Translations under genes and position numbers: made by a program
Assembly (NCBI RefSeq): GCF_036884655.1
Contig: NC_088335.1
Location: 46,567,001 to 46,631,000 of the forward strand
Source: Musa acuminata AAA Group
Taxonomy: Eukaryota > Streptophyta > Magnoliopsida > Zingiberales > Musaceae
Reading direction: 5' to 3'
DNA: 64,000 nucleotides
Shown here: one piece after another, positions 38,901 through 50,286 of the stretch
Layout of the letters: every line of letters starts with the position of its first letter
Position numbering within the stretch: position 1 is the stretch's first letter
Notes under the pieces: model-generated
Seen by the model: only the letters and a program-made list of their open reading frames with translations
Databases searched by the model: none
What the model was told of the DNA's origin: nothing

Positions 38901-39962
38901 CAGTATAAGCAATGTTTTCATATGTAGTGGAGGCATTAGCAGTAAGAGATATGCATGGCAGAGGAGGAAAGATTTGCTGCATCAGCTGAGTAGTCCAAAT
39001 CAGCCTTTGCCATGATCGGGCAGTTGACTGGCTGCTCCTTAGTAAACATTCAGCAACAATCTGTGGATCAAAACAAAGCCCATGCCTTCCAAATTACAAG
39101 TCATAGAGCAAATTAAAAGACATGTCACAAGCATATAATACCACACACTATAAACCGTGCACAGACCTTCTCTGTAAGTCGGTTAGTAGTTCGTGCCCAA
39201 TCTAATTCTGTGCTGCTGCAAACAGTGAAAAATTCTTCACTTACAAGTAAAGACAAAGAATAAAATGAAGTTCTTGTGATTAATGAAGCACAATCACACA
39301 GTTCATGCCCCAGTATTGAATGCCACTGATAACTACCTCATACTATCATGCTGTCGAGCAGCCCCTGTCACCTCTTTGTACCATGGTGAGAGGTCTGAGA
39401 TTGCCCTTCTACGCTTCTTCGGCATCTGAGTCATGTCTTTGTCAATGACATCTTGAAACGGAGAAGATGAGTGGTTGATGGTGGTAATGGAGGAGGATGA
39501 GGTGCTTTGCTGGAGATCACCAATCGGAATTTCATCATCTCTTTGCTCCTGAAGATTATAAATCTGCTTGCAATCCAAGCGAAAGCTAGATTTTGTGCAA
39601 GCTTGAGAGGCTCCAACTCCATCATCATTTGGTATAATCTCCCCATTTGTACAGGCTGCAAGCTGCTCAAAGCTGGAGGAAACCACCTGAGACTTATCAT
39701 GGAGGGGTTTGCTGCCTCCATGAACCTTCCTTTTGGAACTTTTACTTACAGAATGTTCATTGATCTGACACTCACTCAGGGTTGAACAAGAACCTTTGGC
39801 TCCGCCAACATTTTCCATCGAGGAAAAGCTTGGCATATTGGCATCAGATTGAAACAAGCAGTGTCGAGAAATTGCACCCAAATCTTTGGGAAATGTACTT
39901 TGTTCACAGTGGAAACCCTGACCTACTGCCCACTCATGCTTCTCAATCTCTAGATTCTCCAT
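35939..39962 (-). CDS. Plant-specific nuclear protein of unknown function ('dentin sialophosphoprotein-like' family), 5 coding exons
   Basis: Exons on the minus strand are 39962–39337, 39215–39167, 39060–38816, 38567–38460 and 36161–35939. They join in phase to 416 residues. The N-terminal half is Ser/Asn-rich and disordered-looking. A basic patch PKKRRR at about 181–186 could be a nuclear localisation signal and is followed by SDLSPWYKEVTG. Then come ELDWARTTNRLTEK, a helical block (SWQRLIWTTQLMQQIFPPLP, YENIAYTAAKLALTDACS), and the C-terminal LDLRMECHDLEKYTTIIRFARFH and RHVTALRTPEKLPKGLSYLSL blocks. I recall this block order from plant proteins annotated as dentin sialophosphoprotein-related (the At5g07940/At5g07980 group). 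Their function is not known to me. Those proteins are usually longer at the N-terminus, so an upstream exon may be missing. The ATG at 39962 is the first in frame after a stop near 40028. Confidence 0.75.
39212..39221 (-). other. NAGNAG tandem 3' splice site at exon 2 of the unknown nuclear-protein gene
   Basis: The acceptor reads tgcagcag/CACAG on the minus strand. Splicing at the first CAG gives Ser-Ser-Thr-Glu across the junction and the second gives Ser-Thr-Glu, so both keep the frame and differ by one serine. The coding model uses the first one. Confidence 0.6.
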
Positions 39963-40008
39963 GGAGTGACACTGAAACCTTGGAAAGGGGAAGGGGGTCT
40001 TCTTCGAG

Positions 40009-40143
40009 CTAAAGAAGAAGAACACTCATGCTTGGGTGGCTGAGAGTGACTGCAAAAGGTGCTCTCCTCAGGAGCTCCTTCTTGGGAGCTATTCCGCAGA
40101 TTTCACCAGAGTCCAAGCAGCTGCTGGGAACATGTTGATTCAT
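40009..40143 (-). other. Possible 44-codon upstream ORF in the leader of the unknown nuclear-protein gene
   Basis: An ATG at 40143 opens a 44-codon frame on the minus strand that ends in TAG at 40011–40009, 47 bases before the main start at 39962. If the mRNA begins upstream of 40143, this uORF would lower translation of the main frame. The peptide matches nothing I know, and the transcript start was not determined. It could also mark an unrecognised first exon. Confidence 0.3.
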
Positions 40144-40335
40144 GCGGCTATCTTTTCACATTATTTTATCTTTCTTCCTGTGCAACCGCAGATGAATTAG
40201 CTTCAGCTTTATCTCTACAATCGAGAAGACATGATATTAGTTTCTGTCCCCTCATTTACTAATCAACGCTGTCGTGTTTGCAGTGGCAGCAGTAGAAGTG
40301 TCACTCGTGGAGCATCATCATTTTGCTTCTATTGC

Positions 40336-40338
<3 letters not shown>

Positions 40339-40373
<35 letters not shown>
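40339..40373. repeat. (AT)n microsatellite
   Basis: About 17 uninterrupted AT units lie roughly 380 bases upstream of the start codon of the unknown nuclear-protein gene. Confidence 0.95.
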
Positions 40374-40375
<2 letters not shown>

Positions 40376-41626
40376 AACACTGCAGTTTGATTCATATGGC
40401 TGCCAAGAATGAGGAAGAGCTGCAGCTGCATGCTAATGTCTTCTTTCTCGTCGAACACAGTCGTGTCGGGATGACACCGTGACGGAACGAGCGGGATAGG
40501 TTATATTCAAATCGTTCAGGTTTCTTGTATTATATTTTCTTTCATGTTTTCATAAATATCTTGTAGCACTCTTTTTTAGCGGATTGATTCATAGAATGAA
40601 CCAGTTTAGTTCTTCAATTATAATATATTTTATAATATTTTTTAAAATATTATAAACCTATTCGAGAGTATTATAACTAACACGAAAGTCTATTTCTTCT
40701 TAATCGTAAATTAATAAGAATACATATTTAAAATTTTATTTTTATATATGAGTTTATTTTTATTAGGTTTTGAGTCCATTTGTTTCATAGAGTTTTTGTA
40801 TAGTCTTACAATATTTTGGTGGAGGTATCAAAAATACTATAAATTTATGCAATAAAAACATTGTAACTAAAGTCTTATATATGGAGGATTGGAGTCAGTT
40901 CACCCTATGGACTGGTTTAGAAAAACTATGTTGGGTCATGTTAGTGGTAATTCGATGATTATAAAAAGATATAAACACCCTTTGAGAAATATGAAAAATA
41001 AGCATCTTACAGGAAAAAAAAAATCCAAAAAGATTGATTTTTCTAGGACTTCACTCATTCAATCATAAAAACTAATGATATTAATAAGAGATAACATAGA
41101 AATGAGACTTCTCCATGATCAGTCTACCATGGATAGAAGTCCTTTAACTCCTGATATTGTGCGCATTGAAAGAGGACGAGATGGCAATGAGAAAGGCCAA
41201 GCAGTTGGGTAGAGGACAACGAGAAATGTCATAACACTGAGTCAAGTGAAACAAGAGGATATCATAGAACATAGATTTTGCCGACAGCAACTGTAGAATT
41301 CACAATGACTTGGTACCTTTCAGGTTTGAAATTTCATACAGTCCATATACTGGTACAAACTTATTGTTCGATGGAGGAGACAATACCGGTGATTTAAGGC
41401 GTTCATCAAGTCAGAAGATACATCATAAATTTGTCATCACAATTCCTAGAGGAGTGTCTTGTTGTCGAACATTGGCATCCATCAATCATAGGATTACAAG
41501 ACAAGAAATGCAGATTTATAATCTATATTTGTATGCTTAAAGCCTCCAATCAACACTCAACTTCCAAGCTGTTGGCCAATTAACCCCATACTGACATCGG
41601 GTTCACCAATCCGCAATTTGCCATGT
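40374..41626. other. AT-rich intergenic DNA
   Basis: Nothing recognisable. It separates the upstream side of one minus-strand gene from the 3' end of the PPR gene. Short frames (for example 41310–41540 plus) have no domain. Confidence 0.45.
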
Positions 41627-44600
41627 TTATCTTGGGGTACTGTTGGTTTTAAATTCTTTGCATGACTTTGATTGCTCGGCACAATGTTTTGTTGCATGAA
41701 CTCTAACACGTTCACCATTGAAGTGGAGGTACTTCCATTTGTTCTTGTATTTTTTTGATAACAGATCCGGTTTGTCCTCTTGGCCCAATATCGTAAATGC
41801 TCTTCCTATCCTCGTAACAGTATCTTCATCAGGAGTCACTCCTAATTCCTCCATGTCCGCGAAAACCTGAAATTAGCAACCAGAAAATATCAAACCTTAA
41901 GCTGTGAAAACTTAACAAACCCTGCTTGGTGTAAAAGGACCAGAGTCTTTGACGAGCTTCAATAGTTATCAAAAATGTTGAGTTGCAGCAAAAAAAAGAA
42001 AAAAAATATTTTTGAAGGTCATATTGTGCAACTTCACTGCCGTCCATCAAACAAATGATCATAAAAGATAGCTGAAAAACAATATTTGCAGCAAAGAATG
42101 GAACAATTGGCTATTTTTACAAAGTTACAATGAAAATGTTGCTTACCTCCAAAATCTTCTCAGGGTGGTGATGATGGTCATACAAAGCAATAATCCTTGA
42201 AAACAACTTTCTGGATACTGAACGAGTATGAGTTTGTAGAATGACATTCCAAAAGGATTCAGCTTCATCCACCCTTCCATCCATATCAAATGCTAGAAGT
42301 AATGTGTCATATGTTCCCATTGTAAGTACTTGGCCTTTGCTTAACATCCACTTGGTAACCTGATTTGAGAACAGACCAGCCAATATCATAATTTTTAATA
42401 TGCCATTTCGTTAGAGGTCAAAGAGTATGAATTATGAAACTTATCTTATTCACTAATAGCTACCATATAAAAGTCCCCAGTGACCAACATGATGTTTAAT
42501 TGAAAATCTAGGAAAAATCAGGTCATACAAAAGGAAAAAAAAGGAAAGAACTTAGAGAGAAGAAAGCAAAAAAGAAGAAAAAGAGGGGTGGAGATTGTTC
42601 CTCTCGTATCCTGATACAAACAAGAAAATCTTTCAACGGTGCGAGCCCAAAGAATTTAGATGGTGGAGGCGGAATCAAAAGAAATCCCATACTTTTGATC
42701 CAACAGATCCCCATTTTTTTGGACATTTTTAAGGAATGATAAACCAGAAGGATCTTTAAAATAATCCAGTTAGGGAATCCAATAAGAAATTGTTCGTGTT
42801 GAAACTGCTAAAGCTTGTTGTAAAACTTTGTTGGATTTCATGTGCACCTTAGGAAGAATTAAACCTAACAAGCTGAAATCTCGCTGATCAAGTTCCATAT
42901 TTAGATAAGCTACATTTGATGTAATTACTTCTATCAAGTTTGAAAACCATAAATGACTGCAATAAGTTCAGGTAGAAAAACATCAGTAAGCCAAACCTGA
43001 ATTATTCGGAGCCACTTCCTTCGTTTTCGCAGAATTTCCAATGCTTTTGCTGCAGCAATAACAGGGAATTCAGTTTCCCAAGCAGTCCACTTGTCCAATG
43101 CACCATAAATGACTTCTTTCTCATTAGGAAGTTTCTCAACCTGTAAAATATGGTCAATAAGCTATTTTTTAAATCTTCCTCCCCACGTCACTCTCCCTCC
43201 ACGACAGTACCATGATATGTTCCAACATATCATGCATCGGTATGCAGGAACAAAACGGATCCCTACCAGTCTGACCATGGACCAGCACTGGTCCAATACC
43301 CAAAATTGAAAACTTTATAAAAAAACCTCAATCAATGTGCCAAATACAAAAGACAAACCTCAAAAACCGATGATCTTAACCCTAAAGTTCCAGATCCATA
43401 AAGAGTAGATCATGTTTCTACCATTTCATATTCAACAAAAACTGAAGAAAAAGAGAAAATAAGATAAATCAGTGAGGAAAATGAGGAAGAGAGTGGGAAC
43501 CAACATTTCATTTAGAAATAAAAAATCTAAGATTTAAAAGCTTTAGTTACTAATTTGTTTCTATTTTAGTAGGCTGGTTTGATGTTCTTAAGACAGATGG
43601 TAAAATAAAAAAATCAATTAGATTTAAGATAAAGGTTTTAGGAGGGAAAGAGTTAGATGAAAGAACGCTTACTTAGAAAATATTAGAAAGGACATGGATA
43701 CAATAGACATTGGATAATAACATATGGCAAGTGACATTGCTAAGCATCGAACAAGGACCCAAGTAGACAGTCCCATGTAGCTAGTTGGAAAATTAAATAA
43801 ATCGCATAAAACATCAATATGGGGACAAATCCATCTTTAACATGCTCAAAGGATGTATAAGCCGAAGACTACATGGGCACCCAATATTTAATTAAGTATG
43901 TAATTACAATTATGGCATTCATATATGGTGCCATAGAACATAATACCATGCGCCTATGAGAAACTAAGGAAACAAGCATCTGAAAAAGCTATTACATTAT
44001 GTTTCCTAGTATAATAAAACAATGTAGGGATGAAGGAAGCTATTTCATAAGGTTGATGGTGTAGAAATATACACCAGAGTTTGGCCTTCATAAAACAATT
44101 GGATATAAACTTGGTTCCAGTTATCAAATGTTTTCAGCTAGTGTAGCAACAACACCAGCAATTTTGGAAAAATATAAGTAGATTACAACACCCATGACTC
44201 TGTTTTGAAATGATTGACCAACACTTTTCACTGATTGATTATTGAAATGTTCACATAAGAAAAGATATAAACCGAAATAATAAGGCAAATATTACAACAA
44301 AACCTTCTAATAAAATACCATAACCTTTAACTGCCTAAAATATCAAAGCAAAAGTAAATGTAATATAGGTTACACCTGAAGAGGCAATATCTTACAGTAC
44401 GGACAAGATTGAGAGCTTTTTGTCCAGATCCAGTTGAATCTCTCTTCATCCACAAATGGTGCTCCCTTTTGCTGGCCTTCATCAATTTTCTGTAAGCCAT
44501 GTCAGTGTAAAATATTATAGTAGATTCAACGAATACGTTCTTAGAGGAACCATTTCAAGAGAACTTCTGCCTACTATAATCTAACAAATAAAGAAACCTC

Positions 44601-44955
44601 CCTAGCTACATAAATATGATTTGCAGCACAAAGTTGATTTCAATCAAAGATTAAAGCTTGATATAGAAAACACGGCATATAAATCTGAGAAGGAAAAGGC
44701 ACTATACAACGACGGATCTCTTTTGGAGCACTGCACGAACCGGCTCACTCTAATCTGCAAAGAAGGGAACAAACCCCCGAATTGATTGGACTCTGAAGCA
44801 GAAGAATTACTAACTTGCAACCGCTAATTCGCATGTGGATGACCGACCTTTGAGGCAGGAATGAAGGTGAGGGAAGGGAGGCCTCTCAAGTCTGTCAGAC
44901 GGCATAAATCGCAGAGGGGAGGGACTTCTCCTAAACCCCAAGCACATCTCGCCAT
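41627..44955 (-). CDS. Small PPR protein related to Arabidopsis At4g18975/EMB1417, 6 coding exons
   Basis: Exons on the minus strand are 44955–44848, 44754–44708, 44489–44396, 43140–42997, 42359–42147 and 41866–41627. They join in phase to 281 residues. The block order REHHLWMKRDSTGSGQKALN (60–79), LPNEKEVIYGALDKW, FPVIAAAKALEILRKRRKW, KWMLSKGQ..TMGTYDTLLLAFDMDGRVDEAESFW and VFADMEELGVTPDED (203–217) is that of a small plant PPR family. The PPR-like helix pairs lie in residues about 105–230, and the tail YLHFNGERVRVHATK is also typical. PPR proteins bind organelle RNA. The first 50 residues could be a transit peptide, but the target organelle is not clear. The start ATG has a good context (CCCATGGCG). 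This start was chosen because it alone joins in frame to the next exons. Exon 2 is short (47 bases) and least certain. Confidence 0.87.
43200..43310. repeat. Weak GTACCG-type repeat scrap in PPR intron 3
   Basis: Words such as taccatgatatgttccaacatatcatg (an inverted pair), catcggtatgcagg and accagtctgaccatggaccagcactggt resemble the palindromic vocabulary of the 18.1 kb and 29.4 kb repeats. Divergence is high, so family membership is doubtful. Confidence 0.3.
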
Positions 44956-45696
44956 GGGTGTGGTATCGATTGGGAAGAAGCAACGATGAAGGGAACAATA
45001 GAAGGCAACACTGCCGAAGCCTCGCCTTCTCCGGCGGCGCGCGGGTGCCTTTTCGTACCTCCACAGCGCCGGAACGACGCGGAATCAGATAGAAGGGGTC
45101 GACGGGGAGACTGAGGGAATGAAATAATGCACGGCTCATGGCACGATAAGATGACGTGGCACACTTCAAGCGAGCGGGAGAAGTGCGATTGGGCTGGTGT
45201 ACCCAGAGTCGTGAGGTAAGTGGCGATCAACGTTGCCAAACGAGCCAGGTCAGGCTCAATACAATGCAATATAAGAAACGGACCAAACAATTCATAGGAT
45301 AAGAAGCAAATCAAAACACGAATTAAACAAAACAAAATTCTATGTTAAATTATTCTATTTTTAATAAATATTTTTGTTCTTCTAAATTTATTTATGTAAT
45401 GAGAGTTGATTTGAATATTCAATATAATCATTCTTCTTTAAACTCATTTGCGACACTCATTTTCATATGAGTACATTATGTTTTTATTTATGAAAGAAGT
45501 ATTAATGATAATATTTTTATTATGATAAAATAGTAAACAAAAAAACGTTGAAATTGGTAATTACACGGGCGTCGTTTTGCACGGACAAGTATGGTTGCCG
45601 ATGGGTCCCACGTGGACCCCACAACAATGACAACGCAGATAGGGGAGCAGTTAAGCAAAGGGCCTCCGGTAGTAGTAAATGGGGCTTTATGCCCAA
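44956..45696. other. Shared upstream region of the divergent PPR and RPS19 genes
   Basis: The two start codons face away from each other and are 908 bases apart. The PPR side (to about 45240) is GC-richer; the middle (45330–45540) is AT-rich; the RPS19 side is GC-richer again. A shared or bidirectional promoter is possible but not shown. Confidence 0.4.
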
Positions 45697-45702
45697 TGGG
45701 CC
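45697..45702 (+). promoter_or_regulatory. Site II-type element (TGGGCC) upstream of RPS19
   Basis: TGGGCC lies about 167 bases before the start codon inside GCCCAATGGGCCA, about 70 bases upstream of the TATA box. Site II (TGGGCC/T) elements bind TCP factors and typify plant ribosomal protein promoters, which fits this gene. Confidence 0.6.
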
Positions 45703-45767
45703 AATTCCACAGCAAGCCCAAGCCAGGCGAAGATTATGAGGAGGGGCAACGCATGCCCGTCTCTTTC

Positions 45768-45775
45768 TATAAAAG
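45768..45775 (+). promoter_or_regulatory. TATA box of RPS19
   Basis: TATAAAAG sits 96 bases upstream of the ATG. Transcription would then start near 45800, leaving a leader of roughly 65 bases with no upstream ATG. It matches the plant TATA consensus closely. Confidence 0.7.
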
Positions 45776-45796
45776 GGGCGCTCAGCTCTGTTCTGG

Positions 45797-45804
45797 AAAC
45801 CCTA
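45797..45804 (+). promoter_or_regulatory. Telo-box (AAACCCTA) at the RPS19 start region
   Basis: AAACCCTA lies about 25 bases after the TATA box, in or next to the expected transcription start. The combination of site II, TATA and telo-box is the usual set for plant ribosomal protein genes. Confidence 0.65.
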
Positions 45805-45863
45805 CCTCACTCGGATCGCCGTCTCTTTTCTCGCGTGCGCACTAAGCAGCAGCGGCGGTTTTC

Positions 45864-48800
45864 ATGGCAACCGTGGAGAATGCCGTGGCCAAGACCGTGA
45901 AGGACGTCTCACCCCACGAGTTCGTCAAGGCGTACTCCGCCCATCTCAAGAGATCCGGCAAGGTTTGATCCATCGTCTCCTCTTAAACAAAAAAAATCCA
46001 ATTAAATAAGTGGTTTAGGAGATGTATATGTCCTGGGGGATGCTTCTGGTAAAGCATAGTGAATTTCTCGAGCATCAGGGTTTCTTATGATCAGAGTGTA
46101 CCAATCAGACACTTATTGACAGTAAACGGTATCTTAGGTAGAGCGATCATGTAGTAACTCTATGCAATCTGTTTCTGATTGAATGCAACTGGTTACCCGC
46201 CTTCTCTTGTTTTGAGCTTTAGTTTCATGTTGTACTTGAATGATAGTAGAGGCAATCGAAGCTAATGACACTCGTAGGCACAATTTGCCACATTGAATTT
46301 TCCAATAAATATCATGTATATTATATTGGTCACTTATTTCCAAATAAAGAAAGTTTTGTCGTTATAAATTCTATTTCCAAGTAGTAATTGTTTAGGCTAA
46401 AAGATAGGAGGAATTATTATCTATGTTTACACCTTGTATCTTGCAGAATATTTGACTTGGATTCATCATCTTGTACTATCCTCATCTTTTGAGTGTAGGG
46501 TGAAACTTTTTTTTTTGGGTGAATAAGTTTCCTTTTTGTGCTTCCTTAGTAAGGAAATGTACCTCCTTTTCTCATTAACCTTTATTTCCTCCCTTTTATG
46601 TGGTTATATGTTTAAGGCCATTGAGTATATGTCATGTTGATATATTGAGTAAGAAATGCTTGAGTTTGCAGTATCTATCAATGATGTACCATGGTCTTTC
46701 TGAATCTTGTAGAGTGTGCTATTAGCTGTTTGGTAATGATGATGTGATGAAGCAATATGAAGTCTGTTATTTTTAGTAGTTGCTAGCCAAGTAGGAAATT
46801 GGAAGTTTGTTTGTAATTTTAAGATCTAGATTTTGCAGTATCTATCAATGGTGTACCATGGTCTTTCTGAACCTTGTAGAGTGTGCTATTAGCTGTATAG
46901 TAATGATGTACCCAAGAAAATAGGACAAAATGTGATGAAGCAATATGAAGTTTGTTATTTTTAGTAGTTGCTCACCAAGTAGGAAATTGGAAGCTTGCTT
47001 GTAATTTTAAGATATAGTTCTAGATTTGCCCTGACCATGCTTGAGCTATGAATTGTTTGCATGTTTAAACTCTTTCCCTTTTGCATAGAACTAAGATTTC
47101 TTTGGAGCATGATGAGGCAAGTAAACATCTGAAAATAGCAGCTGCAATACTGTTTAGAAGGAAGATGAAATTGGACATCTTAGAATGCCTGTTTTTATCT
47201 CATTCCATGTTCTATGAAAGTAATATGTTGCATATTAAATAGTAGCTCCCGCTCTCGAGGTGCATGACTATAATTTTGTTTGTGAGATTGATAGATGAAT
47301 AAAGAAACTTGTAAATTGTGGTTTTGTTTGGATTCTATTTAAATGATCCAACTAAGTTTAGGATGACAATAGTGGGTGTTAAAAGGTATGCTGATAAGAA
47401 AGGCAAAGTGTAGTTTCTATGAAAATTATAAGATATAGGATTCAATTAGTTCTCTTTTGCGTTGCTTTTTATTCTCTTTTTTACCCATAACAAGGCAAAG
47501 ATCTAATGATGATTTGTCAAGGCATCTAATAAAATATAAAACTTGCTTGGCTATATGGTGCGTGATTATCCCAAAATTGGTTGTGTTAGGTGCATTTCTA
47601 TGGCTTGCCAATGATATCGTTTATTAATCTTTTATATACTCTTGTTATCGGTGGTTGTGTGCATAGGTGGCCCAGCCAGTGGCTTGAACCAGTTGCAGCT
47701 GCTTAGGTAATTAATTAGTGAAGGGTGTAAGACAAGTCCTACATCTTTTTGCAATTATTATGGACTTACCCCTTTGTTTTATATTGAGATCCCAGAAACT
47801 CTTATACTAGTAATGTTCTATTAGTTTTTTTACCAGATGCATTTGATTTTGGGGTTTTCAAGTGAATTTTCTGCCATTGTTAGTTAGATTGAGTTTTGAG
47901 TAATTCTAAAATAATCAATTGTGCCAAAGTCAAGTTTTTGGACGAATCACGCGTGTTGATATCGGTTGTACTTGCATGCTTTGTGTAAGCGGAAACTTTT
48001 ATTTTCTTACACTTTGGGTCAACACTTCTTCAACATTGTTCTGATTCTACTTGTCTCACCACTTCAATGGATAGATGGAGCTTCCTGAGTGGACAGACAT
48101 TGTGAAGACTGGAAGGTTTAAGGAACTTGCTCCTTATGACCCTGATTGGTACTACATCAGAGCTGGTAATATCACACATGATAATTTTGTCATTCAAAGT
48201 AGTGGCCACCATTGTGATGAGTTGTTTGGCGCATCATTTCTCATATGGTTCTAATGTATCCATTTAATTACTGTTGCAGCTTCAATGGCTAGAAAAATAT
48301 ACTTGAGGCAGGGAATTGGAGTAGGTGGCTTTCAGAAGATTTATGGAGGCCGCAAGAGGAATGGAAGTCGCCCACCACATTTCTGCAAGAGCAGTGGGGC
48401 AATTGCTCGCCACATTTTGCAGCAGTTGGAAACAATGAATATCATCGAAATCAACCCAAAAGGGTAAGCATTTCATTCATCTATTGTTCTCACCTCTGAC
48501 TGGAGTTGCTGGTTCCTTTGATCATGCACTTTTTTGTTATTTATCAAGATGATATTTTCTTGAATATCAGTATGTAGCCGGTAAGTGAAAGATGAAAACA
48601 TGTTTAGTTTGATCTTACGTCATGGTTTTTCGATGAAATTGAATTCTTATTTAGACTACTTGTCATGTCTCGATACAAACTTTCGCTTTCTTATATTACC
48701 AGCAGCTGACAGTTGCAGCATTTGTAATGTGGTGTCTGGACCCCTTACTCTTCTTTAAGGACATTTCAGTTTAACTTCAAGAAAATGATGATGTGATGTA

Positions 48801-49036
48801 ACAGCCTGCTTAGTTAAACCTCATAAAATAGGGTTCGTTGCTTCATTTGTTGAGCCACAGTTTTTTTATATGACATCAATGCTAATTTGATCACTTTCAT
48901 TTGTTTCAGCCACAGTTTTTTTATATGACATCAATGCTAATTTGATCACTTTTTCTTAAGCAGAGGAAGGAAAATCACTTCTCAAGGACAGCGGGATCTT
49001 GATCAAGTCGCTGGGCGGGTATCGGTGCTTCCCTGA
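45864..49036 (+). CDS. RPS19: 40S ribosomal protein S19 (eS19), 4 exons
   Basis: Exons are 45864–45962, 48075–48165, 48280–48463 and 48964–49036. They join in phase to 148 residues, close to the usual length of about 145. eS19 is a component of the small cytosolic ribosomal subunit needed for 18S rRNA maturation. Family blocks in order are [100 protein letters not shown] and [16 protein letters not shown]. The first intron is long (2.1 kb) and carries an internal duplication; the third has a duplication right before its acceptor. The last acceptor reads AAGCAG, so a one-residue alternative (extra CAG) is possible; the chosen site restores the family's PKGGRK. Site II, TATA and telo-box elements lie upstream. 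Confidence 0.96.
46665..47025. repeat. Tandem duplication inside RPS19 intron 1
   Basis: Copy 1 (46665–46830) and copy 2 (46832–47025) share tttgcagtatctatcaatg, gtaccatggtctttctga, gtagagtgtgctattagct, gatgaagcaatatgaagt and aagtaggaaattggaag in the same order. Copy 2 carries an extra stretch of about 20 bases (46911–46932). Divergence is low, so the duplication is fairly recent. Confidence 0.9.
48844..48952. repeat. 54-base tandem duplication ending at the RPS19 intron 3 acceptor
   Basis: Copies at 48844–48897 and 48898–48952 are nearly identical (gccacagttttttta, tatgacatcaatgctaattt, gatcacttt). The second has an extra C and reads tttgtttcag where the first has tttgttgag, which creates a decoy acceptor 55 bases before the real one at 48963. 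Confidence 0.95.
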
Positions 49037-50286
49037 TCGTGTTCTGATTCCATCGCATCAATTCAGAGACATTTTGTTCAGATCCTCAGCAGCAGAGTTA
49101 CTTTGGTGAAAAGTTGGATGTATTATTTTGAGCATGCTACATGATTTGTTTTCTTGTATTAGCCACCAATCTGACAATCTAAGATAAATGTAGGTTTCAC
49201 TTCAATGGTGTCGGTTTGCCTCGTTGCTTAGAAACCCTTTTGCTGCAACTAATATAAGTTTTGAGCTAATTGTTGGTGCCATAGTGGATGCTTTTTATGC
49301 AACAGCTGCAGTCTTCATCTGGAGAGGAAGGTTGCGATATCAAACTATAGATGATCTCGATTTTGGCACTTGTTGAGGCAATGGGAATGAGCTTTGAAAT
49401 CCCTCCTATCAGGTTGGATTTGATCGATCTTTGCCTATGTTGAGGCACGAGTTAATTACATATTATCTCATCTCACTTATTGGCATCTCAATTTTTAAAT
49501 TTTTTAAAAAAATTATATTAAATTTTTTTTAGTTATCGAAATAAAATATCTAATTTTATTTATCATAACATATTTAATTTTATTGATGGAAGTATGAAAA
49601 TAATAGTTTTAAAGTAATTTTAATATTCTAATGGATGGTAATAGGTTATATGATAAAGATTGTTCGGTAATTAGGTAAATGAAATTAGATATTTTATTTT
49701 TATAATTATAAAAAATTTAATATATATTTTTATAAAAATTTTAATATAAATTTTATAAGTGCAGCACTCATAGTTTCACGACTGTGATGATCAAATCCGA
49801 GTGTCTAAACCCACTGTGAATCCAAAGTTACTTTACTGGCCAACTTGACGGTTTCTCTCTACTCTGACTCGGCTCTCCATTACGAGAGTCACACATTTCA
49901 CTATCGTCTCCCCTTCTTGGGATAGTCTCTGCCTTTACGGAGCCACGAGACTCATCTCCCCATGAGGTTAGTTGGACCCCATGACCATATACTCCATGAA
50001 TTAATCAAGTTTAGACAAAAGACGAGGTTTCTGGTCCTTCGAAATATACATGGAGGAGTAGCTGCATGCATGGCTCCATGGGGAAGAACAGCACAGAGTT
50101 ACCACAAACATCTCCACACCTTCCTCCCTTGCCTGCATTTACTAAGGTGGCCATATCGTTCATGGGTCTCTTGCCTTTCGTTTAAACTCCACCGCCTCCT
50201 TTTTCCCTCTTCCCCATCTTTCCTACGCTTCTCTTGTATAGCTCAGCAGCTCTCTTTCTTCATGCACTCCTGCCATCGAGAGAGCC
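49037..50286. other. Intergenic DNA between RPS19 and the CLE gene
   Basis: The first few hundred bases should hold the RPS19 3' UTR. 49490–49760 is AT-rich and repetitive. 49760–50286 is the likely promoter and leader of the CLE gene; no convincing TATA box was seen there. No separate gene is supported. Confidence 0.45.

Noticed and set aside
44810..45335. Two long minus-strand frames (119 and 134 codons) at the PPR gene start
   Set aside because: Neither joins in phase to the conserved PPR exons. The third frame, with the ATG at 44955 and a donor at 44848, does.
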